A stretch of DNA of 64,000 nt. Source: Paramagnetospirillum magnetotacticum MS-1. Lineage in GTDB: Bacteria; Pseudomonadota; Alphaproteobacteria; Rhodospirillales; Magnetospirillaceae. Position numbers and translations under genes: made by a program. The notes under the pieces are model-generated. The model ran no database searches. It saw only the letters and a list, made by a program, of their open reading frames with translations, and was not told the origin of the DNA. The stretch lies in assembly GCF_000829825.1 (NCBI RefSeq), contig NZ_JXSL01000030.1:317501-381500 (forward strand), in the 5' to 3' direction. Of this stretch, positions 59,280 through 64,000 are shown piece by piece (positions within the stretch are counted from its first letter, which is position 1; every line of letters begins with the position of its first letter).

Positions 59280-59717
59280 TTACTTCTTGCCAGCCTTGGT
59301 GAAGACCTCGCGGGCCTCGTCCAGGCTCTGGGTGAAGCGCTTGTTCAGCAGGTCGAAAGCCTCGGAATTGGCCTTGGCGATCATCTCGGCCAGTTCACGG
59401 GCATTGCCCAGGGCGCGCTCGAAGGCGTCCTTGGCGAATTCAGCCTGCTTGGCGGCCTTGTCCTGGGGCGAACCGGGCTCGGCGAAGTCCTTGGAAACCT
59501 GAGCAACCTCGTCAATGGTCTGACGCAGAATCTCGACCTGACGCTTCACGACGTTCTGCAGGCCCTCGAAGGCCAGCTTGTTCGCCTGGGTCAAGGCCTC
59601 GATATTCTTGCGCTGATTGGCGACGATGGTCTCGACGTCCACGCCGGGAACCTTGAAGTCGCCCAGATACTTGGACACGTCGAAATCGAAGAACTGCTCA
59701 GTCTGCTTGGCGGCCAT
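59280..59717 (-). CDS. Phasin family protein (PhaP-like)
   Basis: 145 residues, helical: FDFDVSKYLGDFKVPGVDVETIVANQRKNIEAL (recognised in parts), ANKLAFEGLQNVVKRQVEILR, ending TQSLDEAREVFTKAGKK. This is the common phasin_2 form on polyhydroxybutyrate granules. GGTTGGAGAT precedes the ATG. A TTGC-type operator lies 26 bases upstream of the start codon. Confidence 0.93.
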   Translation of the reverse strand: MAAKQTEQFFDFDVSKYLGDFKVPGVDVETIVANQRKNIEALTQANKLAFEGLQNVVKRQVEILRQTIDEVAQVSKDFAEPGSPQDKAAKQAEFAKDAFERALGNARELAEMIAKANSEAFDLLNKRFTQSLDEAREVFTKAGKK

Positions 59718-59742
59718 GTTATATCTCCAACCTTGGGTGTTC

Positions 59743-59760
59743 TATGTTGCGGTGCAGCAA
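59743..59760 (-). promoter_or_regulatory. TTGC-type operator before second phasin
   Basis: TATG-TTGC-GGT-GCAGCAA, the same motif as the three sites before the first phasin (34591-34661). Confidence 0.55.
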
Positions 59761-59849
59761 GATAAGCGAGGGAGCGCCTTCGAGTCAAATGGAGTTGTGC
59801 GTAGTTCACCGGATATTAACAAAATGCCTACTCGCCCCTAACGAACAGA

Positions 59850-60641
59850 CTAACCGGCAAGTTCTCGCCCACGGCGAGTTGCGGCCGCCACCGCCTCGCT
59901 CATCAGCCCGGGAATACCGTTCTTTTCAGCCATCAGCACCGCAAGTGCCGCCGCCGTTGTCCCCCCCGGCGACGTCACGTTCTGGCGCAGTTGTTGCGTG
60001 GTTTCCGAAGATAGCCGCAGCAATTCCCCCGCCCCCGCCACGGTCGCCCGCGCCAGGCGTTCGGCCAGGGCGGGCGGCAGGCCCTGGGCCAAACCGGCCG
60101 CCTCCATGGCTTCGGCCAGCAGGAAAATATAAGCGGGGCCCGAGCCCGAGACGGCGGTCACCACATCCATCAGCGCCTCGTCATCGACCCAGCCGACCTC
60201 TCCCACCGCCTCCAGCAGCGACCCGCACAGGTCGCGGGCCTGCGCCGGTACCGAGGCTTCGGCGCAGCACACGGTGATGCCGCGCCGCACTGCCGCGGGG
60301 GTATTGGGCATGGCCCGCACGATGACGGCGTCGGGCCCCAGGAGCGAACGGAAGAAGGCGATGGTCTTGCCCGCGGCGATGGACAGGAACAGGGAGGTTC
60401 CGAAGCGGGCATAGGGCGGCACCACATCGGCCATCACCTGCGGCTTCACGGCGAAGATCACCACATGGGGGACGAAACCCTCTGGGATCGCCGCATGGGA
60501 GGCAACCACCCGCACCGACCCCAGATCGGGGCAAGACGGCTCGACCACCACCACGTCACCGGGCGACGTGCCGCGCTCGAGCCAGCCCGCCAGCATGGCC
60601 GAACCCATCTTGCCGCAACCGACCAGCAGAATCTTGGTCAT
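59850..60641 (-). CDS. proC: Pyrroline-5-carboxylate reductase
   Basis: Final step of proline synthesis. 263 residues: Rossmann ILLVGCGKMGSAMLAGWL, NADP/dimer region FAVKPQVM, MPNTPAAVRRGIT, and the P5C-binding signature VTAVSGSGPAYIFLLAEAM and NVTSPGGTTAAAL. Start at 60641 with GGGAGG upstream. Follows the YbjN gene. Confidence 0.96.
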   Translation of the reverse strand: MTKILLVGCGKMGSAMLAGWLERGTSPGDVVVVEPSCPDLGSVRVVASHAAIPEGFVPHVVIFAVKPQVMADVVPPYARFGTSLFLSIAAGKTIAFFRSLLGPDAVIVRAMPNTPAAVRRGITVCCAEASVPAQARDLCGSLLEAVGEVGWVDDEALMDVVTAVSGSGPAYIFLLAEAMEAAGLAQGLPPALAERLARATVAGAGELLRLSSETTQQLRQNVTSPGGTTAAALAVLMAEKNGIPGLMSEAVAAATRRGRELAG

Positions 60642-60701
60642 GGAAAAACCTCCCTCGCACCAATGCCAGGGGCGTGGCATGGCACGGGGAGATAAGCGAA
60701 G

Positions 60702-61205
60702 TCAAGCCTCGCCCACGGTCTCCAGCAGCGAGGCGGCGATGGCCTCGGCGGCGGTCTTGCCCCCCCAGATGACGAACTGGAAGGCAGGGTAGAAGCGCTC
60801 GCACTCGGTGACGGCGATATCGACCAGATCCTCTACCTGCTCGGGCGAAAAACCCGCCCCGCCGCGCAGCAGCGAGGTATGGCGGAACATGGGCACACCC
60901 TCGTCATCCCACAGGCCAAAATGGCCGAGCCACAGCTTCTCGTTCAAGGTGGCCAGCAATTCGTGGACCATGGCCCGGCGGGCGGGCGGAATCTTCATGT
61001 CGAAGGCACAGGTGAAGTGCATGGCCCCCATATCTTCGCGCCAGGCGAAATAAAGGCTGTAATTACACCACTGGCCAGGCGCTTCGGCGGCCAATTCCTC
61101 GTCATTGCGACGGTCAAAGGCCCAGTCGTTGGCGGCGACGACTTGCTCGACAAGATCGACGGGATTGATCTGGGGCTCTTCCTGATACGTGGCGGTCAAG
61201 GTCAT
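60702..61205 (-). CDS. YbjN-domain protein
   Basis: 167 residues: NPVDLVEQVVAANDWAFDRR, YFAWREDMGAMHFTCAFDMKIP, and FGLWDDEGVPMFRH match the YbjN/type III chaperone-like fold, seen widely beside proC in alphaproteobacteria. Role unclear (stress or secretion). Likely an operon with proC (60-bp gap). Confidence 0.85.
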   Translation of the reverse strand: MTLTATYQEEPQINPVDLVEQVVAANDWAFDRRNDEELAAEAPGQWCNYSLYFAWREDMGAMHFTCAFDMKIPPARRAMVHELLATLNEKLWLGHFGLWDDEGVPMFRHTSLLRGGAGFSPEQVEDLVDIAVTECERFYPAFQFVIWGGKTAAEAIAASLLETVGEA

Positions 61206-61368
61206 GCCTGCGCCCTCCCTTGGCATGGCGGCCGTCGATTCCACCGGCTTGAATCAAACGGTTGTGTTCGCGCCCGCAGAATTTACACAAGGGGTAGCCT
61301 AACCAAACGCCAATAGCAGGCGCAAGGCTTTATTTGCGGAGTATTTATGAAATCATGTGGATAAGTGA

Positions 61369-61560
61369 AGCGGCCGCTTTGGCGCGGCCCCTTGGGGATC
61401 AGTACGCCGCCCCTCAGGCGCCGGGCGGGCGCGAGCGCCCTTGGCTTTCCGCCGCATAAGCGGCGCGGCCCCTTGGGGATCAGTATGCCGCCCCTCAGGC
61501 GCCGGGCGGGCGCGAGCGCCCTTGGCTTTCCGCCGCATAAGCGGCGCGGCCCCTTGGGCC
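61369..61560 (-). repeat. Tandem copies of the dispersed repeat, 81-bp period (copy C)
   Basis: Two nearly identical 81-bp units (61397-61477 and 61478-61558) plus a partial unit at the left. Each has the GGGCGC-GA-GCGCCC hairpin (61427-61440, 61508-61521) and GCCGC-ATAA-GCGGC (61451-61464, 61532-61545); the last ends in GGCCC-CTT-GGGCC. Units differ by one base near the start (GTACG/GTATG). Minus-strand reading contains RRKAKGARARPAPEG twice. Confidence 0.9.
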
Positions 61561-61562
61561 TA

Positions 61563-61583
61563 CCACGCCCCGCTGGGGCGTGG
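61563..61583. terminator. Hairpin downstream of ubiK
   Basis: CCACGCCCC / GGGGCGTGG stem with GCT loop, 18 bases past the ubiK stop (minus strand); no T-run follows. Confidence 0.5.
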
Positions 61584-61600
61584 GAGTAACGTCGCGGACC

Positions 61601-61891
61601 TCAGGCCTTGGGTTTGGGCGCAGCTTTGGTCTTGGCGGGAGGAGCGGCGACGAAGGCGGCCTCGAGCGCGGCGACGCGGGCGGCCAGGGCCTCGTTTTCC
61701 TCGCGGGCCTTGATGGCCATGGCGCGCACCACCTCGAACTCCTCCTTGGGCACCATGTCCAGGCTGGCGGTGAAGCGCTCGAACTGCTGGCGGATCATGG
61801 CCTCCATCTCGGCCCGCAGGCCGGACAGCGCGCCCAGCGCACCGGAAGCGACACGGGCGAGATCATCGAAGAAGGGTTTCTGGCTTTGCAT
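61601..61891 (-). CDS. ubiK: Accessory factor UbiK/YqiC family
   Basis: 96-residue coiled-coil protein of the BMFP family: SQKPFFDDLARVASGALGAL, then KEEFEVVRAMAIKAREENEALAARVAALE, and a Lys/Ala/Pro-rich tail. Relatives assist ubiquinone synthesis (UbiK) or bind membranes. I set the start at 61891; the frame is open further upstream but overlaps cobT. Confidence 0.85.
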   Translation of the reverse strand: MQSQKPFFDDLARVASGALGALSGLRAEMEAMIRQQFERFTASLDMVPKEEFEVVRAMAIKAREENEALAARVAALEAAFVAAPPAKTKAAPKPKA

Positions 61892-61928
61892 GATGGCCTC
61901 TTGGAAAAAACGAAGTTCTATTATGGGC

Positions 61929-62966
61929 CTATGACCCGTCCTTGTCACTGACTCCGGCCTCGGCGAAGGTGTGCATGCCCGCATGGCAGGCCGCCGCCGC
62001 CTTGAGAACCCCCACCGCCAGCGCGGCTCCAGACCCCTCGCCCAGGCGCATGCCCAGATCGAACAGCGCTGTCTTGCCCAAGGCCGCCAGCAGCCGCTTG
62101 TGTCCCGGCTCCACCGAGACATGGCCGACCATGCAATGGTCCAGCGCGCCCTTGCACTCCACCTCCAGGGCGGCCACCGCCGCCGTGGTGACATAGCCGT
62201 CCAGCAGCACCGGAACGCGCTTGAAACGCGCCGCCAGCACCGCGCCCGCCATGGCCGCCAGTTCACGCCCCCCCAGACGGCGGAGAATATCGAGCGGCAT
62301 ATGCCCCTTGTGCAAAGCCACGCCTTGCCCCACCACCTGGATCTTGCGGGCCAGGGCGCCGCCCTCGATTCCGGTGCCGCGCCCAGTCCAGTCGGCCGCC
62401 TCGCCCCCGAACAGCGCCGCCGAGACGGCGGCCGCCGGTGTCGTATTGCCGATCCCCATCTCGCCGATGACCAGAACATCGATGCCGTTGGGCACCGCAT
62501 CCATGCCATGACGGAAGGCATCGACGAAATCCAGCTCTTCCATGGCCGGACCCCTGGTGAAGTCGCCGGTGGGCTGGTCAAGCTCCAAGGCCAGCACATC
62601 CAGCTCGATGTCGAAGGTTTTGCACAACTGGTTGATGGCCGCGCCGCCACGGCGGAAATTGGCCACCATCTGCGCCGTGACCTCGGCGGGAAAGGCCGAG
62701 ACGCCCAGCGCAGCGACGCCGTGATTGCCCGCGAAGATCCGAGCCACCGGACGGGTCATGGTGGGAGGATGACGTCCCTGCCAGGCGGCCAGCCAGGCGG
62801 AGACCTCTTCCAGACGCCCCAGCGAACCGGCCGGCTTGGTCAATTGGGGTTCGCGCGCCGCCCAGGCGCTTGAAGCCGCCGCATCGGGGCCCGGCAGGTT
62901 CGCCAGCAGGGAGCGTATCTGGGCAATACTAGAAATAGACGAGTTCAAGGAAACACTCCCCAACAT
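61929..62966 (-). CDS. cobT: Nicotinate-nucleotide--dimethylbenzimidazole phosphoribosyltransferase
   Basis: Makes alpha-ribazole phosphate for the lower ligand of cobalamin. 345 residues: LTKPAGSLGRLEEV, IFAGNHGVAALGVSAFP, ELDQPTGDF, GEMGIGNTTPAAAV and the C-terminal catalytic Glu region MRLGEGSGAALAVGVLKAA. Start is ATG at 62966 (or a TTG at 62948 with GGGGAG before it). Divergent from cobS, 38 bases apart. Confidence 0.95.
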   Translation of the reverse strand: MLGSVSLNSSISSIAQIRSLLANLPGPDAAASSAWAAREPQLTKPAGSLGRLEEVSAWLAAWQGRHPPTMTRPVARIFAGNHGVAALGVSAFPAEVTAQMVANFRRGGAAINQLCKTFDIELDVLALELDQPTGDFTRGPAMEELDFVDAFRHGMDAVPNGIDVLVIGEMGIGNTTPAAAVSAALFGGEAADWTGRGTGIEGGALARKIQVVGQGVALHKGHMPLDILRRLGGRELAAMAGAVLAARFKRVPVLLDGYVTTAAVAALEVECKGALDHCMVGHVSVEPGHKRLLAALGKTALFDLGMRLGEGSGAALAVGVLKAAAACHAGMHTFAEAGVSDKDGS

Positions 62967-62967
62967 A

Positions 62968-62996
62968 TTGCGGTTTCGTCTTATCCGTCCTATAAC
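62968..62996 (+). promoter_or_regulatory. Possible promoter of cobS giving a leaderless mRNA
   Basis: TTGCGG, a 17-base spacer, and TATAAC, whose end is only 8 bases before the cobS ATG; no ribosome site lies between. If used, transcription would begin at about the start codon. Confidence 0.4.
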
Positions 62997-63004
62997 CCAT
63001 CGCC

Positions 63005-63781
63005 ATGAGCAAGTCACCTTTCATCGACGAGATTCCGCCGCGCTCCTGGCTGGGCGACGTCCATCTGGCGGCGGTCTTCCTGACCCGACTGCCCTTGCCT
63101 GATGCGGGCATGGGTGATCTGGCGCGGTCCATGCGCGCCTTTCCCCTGATCGGTCTGGGCCTCGGCCTGGGCGGCGGCGCCATCGCCTGGGCGGCGGGAA
63201 GCGTCCTGCCGCCTCTGGCCGCCGCTCTGCTCTGCGTCCTGTCCCTGGTCCTGGCCACCGGCGCCCTGCACGAAGACGGGCTGGCCGATCTGGCCGACGG
63301 ACTGGGGGCGCGCGGCGACCGCGACAAGCGTCTGGAGGTGATGCGCGATTCGCGCACGGGCGCTTTCGGCGTCCTGGCCCTGATCTTCTCCGTCGGCCTT
63401 CGGACCGCCGCCCTGGCGGCCATTCCGCTGGGCTGGAGTCAATGCGCCGCATTGGTGGCCGCCTGTTCCCTGTCACGCGCCCTGATCCCCGCCGCCATGC
63501 AGGTGATGGGGCCGGCGCGCGGCGACGGATTGGGAGCCGGGGCAGGTTGTCCCGACGCCACCATCGCCGCCACCGCCGCCGGTCTCGGCCTGCTGGCCTG
63601 TCTGGCGGGGCTGGGCCTGTCTGGAACGCTGGGCGCCCTGATCGCCGCCCTGGCGGCGGGAGGCGCGGTGGTATGGACGGCGCGGCGCGCGCTGGGCGGC
63701 TATACCGGCGACGTGCTGGGCGCCGTGCAGCAGGCGACCGAGATCGGAATCTTGCTGGCCGCCGCGGGAATGCTGTCATGA
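63005..63781 (+). CDS. cobS: Adenosylcobinamide-GDP ribazoletransferase (cobalamin synthase)
   Basis: Joins adenosylcobinamide-GDP and alpha-ribazole (phosphate) to finish the cobalamin nucleotide loop. 258 residues with several membrane helices; family motifs include FLTRLPLPD, ALHEDGLADLADGLGARGDRDKRLEVMRDSRTGAFG (metal-binding EDGLADLADG) and GYTGDVLGAVQQ. Stop overlaps the ATG of a mini-ORF (ATGA). Confidence 0.95.
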   Translation: MSKSPFIDEIPPRSWLGDVHLAAVFLTRLPLPDAGMGDLARSMRAFPLIGLGLGLGGGAIAWAAGSVLPPLAAALLCVLSLVLATGALHEDGLADLADGLGARGDRDKRLEVMRDSRTGAFGVLALIFSVGLRTAALAAIPLGWSQCAALVAACSLSRALIPAAMQVMGPARGDGLGAGAGCPDATIAATAAGLGLLACLAGLGLSGTLGALIAALAAGGAVVWTARRALGGYTGDVLGAVQQATEIGILLAAAGMLS

Positions 63782-63888
63782 GCGAGGCGAAGGCGAAGCG
63801 CGGCGCCATTGAGGCGCCCGAAGCGAAGCGGAGGAAAGCCAAGGGTTTCGGAGAAACCCGCCCGGCGATTGAAGGGCAGAAAAGATGA
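63778..63888 (+). CDS. Repeat-derived 36-aa ORF bridging cobS and cobC
   Basis: Starts inside the cobS stop (ATGA) and ends inside the cobC start (ATGA), so both junctions are overlapped. Product is basic: MSEAKAKRGAIEAPEAKRRK then AKGFGETRPAIEGQKR. The last half matches the peptide read from the dispersed repeat (RRKAKG-x-RPA-x-EG). It may be a coupling linker created by a repeat; whether the peptide is made or useful is unknown. Confidence 0.5.
   Translation: MSEAKAKRGAIEAPEAKRRKAKGFGETRPAIEGQKR
63802..63859 (-). repeat. Dispersed repeat, diverged copy D in the cobS-cobC junction
   Basis: Hairpins GGCGCC-ATTGA-GGCGCC (63802-63818) and GGGTTTC-GGA-GAAACCC (63843-63859). Flanks of the latter (GGAAAGCCAAGGG before and CGCCCGGCG after) match the minus strand of copy C, while the stem differs on both sides. 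Confidence 0.65.
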
Positions 63889-64000
63889 GCCAGAATGCGA
63901 CCCGCTGGTGGCTGCTGCGCCACGCCCCGGTTCCCTGTCCCCATGGCCGTATCACCGGACGCCTGGACGTGGCCTGCGACACATCGGAAGACGAGGTCTT
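63885..64000 (+). CDS. Histidine phosphatase, CobC-like, 5' end
   Basis: Only the first 38 residues are in the window: MSQNATRWWLLRHAPVPCPH shows the RHxP-type phosphohistidine motif (LLRHAPV) of the phosphoglycerate-mutase/histidine phosphatase family. After cobS it most likely is alpha-ribazole phosphatase. Confidence 0.75.
   Translation, partial: MSQNATRWWLLRHAPVPCPHGRITGRLDVACDTSEDEV

Larger units (their letters stand above)
61206..61600. other. Repeat-filled intergenic region, 395 bp
   Basis: No real gene. Most of the right half is the tandem 81-bp repeat (61369-61560) with a following hairpin; the left part (61206-61368) is an AT-richer upstream region of the YbjN gene. Confidence 0.7.

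Noticed and set aside
61369-61560. Tandem repeats as a CRISPR array
   Set aside because: Two to three units without unique spacers and with internal hairpins; no cas genes.
62940-63005. Cobalamin riboswitch between cobT and cobS
   Set aside because: The gap is only 38 bp, far too short for a B12 aptamer.

Overview
The window is high-GC (roughly 65% by eye) chromosomal DNA of an alphaproteobacterium of the order Rhodospirillales, most likely Magnetospirillum or a close relative. The assignment is an inference. It rests on a CckA kinase directly behind flhB, GAAC/GTTC-N7 direct-repeat LexA boxes at recA, CtrA-type TTAA-N7-TTAA sites near motility genes, PetP/PetR-type regulators, phasins, acetoacetyl-CoA synthetase and many chemoreceptors. 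No magnetosome genes, rRNA, tRNA, transposase, phage genes or CRISPR array were recognised. Gene density is high, with many stop/start overlaps (ATGA, TGATG).

Layout. 1-2.7 kb: phospholipid genes psd-pssA, an unknown protein and a LysM protein. 3-6.5 kb: two non-homologous NADP isocitrate dehydrogenases in tandem (monomeric, then dimeric). 6.6-14.4 kb: a divergent flagellar locus (fliP, fliO, an 88-aa unknown and a small FlhB-like protein leftward; flgB-flgC-fliE-fliQ-fliR-flhB-cckA rightward) with two CtrA-like boxes between. 14.5-15.9 kb: recA with two LexA boxes. 15.9-16.9 kb: a structured repeat and an AT-richer methyltransferase gene. 17-19.8 kb: oxyR behind a lone MlaF-like ATPase, then asd preceded by a candidate Thr/Lys attenuator. 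20-22 kb: a PAS protein plus chemoreceptor pair.

22.3-34.5 kb: rlmJ, a small barrel-like outer-membrane protein, a SPOR lipoprotein, an alpha-carbonic anhydrase, acetoacetyl-CoA synthetase, STAS and J-domain proteins, then a sugar-nucleotide block (galU, ugd, pgm, phosphomannomutase) and a CBS protein. 34.6-40 kb: phasin, MoxR-hemerythrin-VWA operon and a PAS histidine kinase. 40-47.8 kb: small accessory genes (hydrolase, polyamine-type binding protein, zincin, phhB, a motility-like peptide, receiver plus HPt, Sel1 protein) and an aspartate aminotransferase.

47.9-59.2 kb is rich in signalling: two chemoreceptors (one with a haem c motif), an HD-GYP response regulator, ilvE, petP/petR plus a sensor kinase, an orphan ParA-like ATPase and another kinase. 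59.2-64 kb: a second phasin, proC, a YbjN protein, tandem 81-bp repeats, a UbiK-type protein, cobT, and cobS followed by a repeat-derived mini-ORF and a cobC-like gene cut by the window edge.

The main discoveries proposed are: (i) a leader peptide ending in a Thr/Lys-rich stretch with mutually exclusive hairpins upstream of asd; (ii) a dispersed multi-hairpin repeat with compensatory stem changes that also keeps a translatable frame, one copy forming an in-frame bridge between cobS and cobC; (iii) a shared TTGC-N3-GCAA-type operator at both phasins and an outer-membrane gene; (iv) CtrA-like boxes at the flagellar locus that also encodes CckA.
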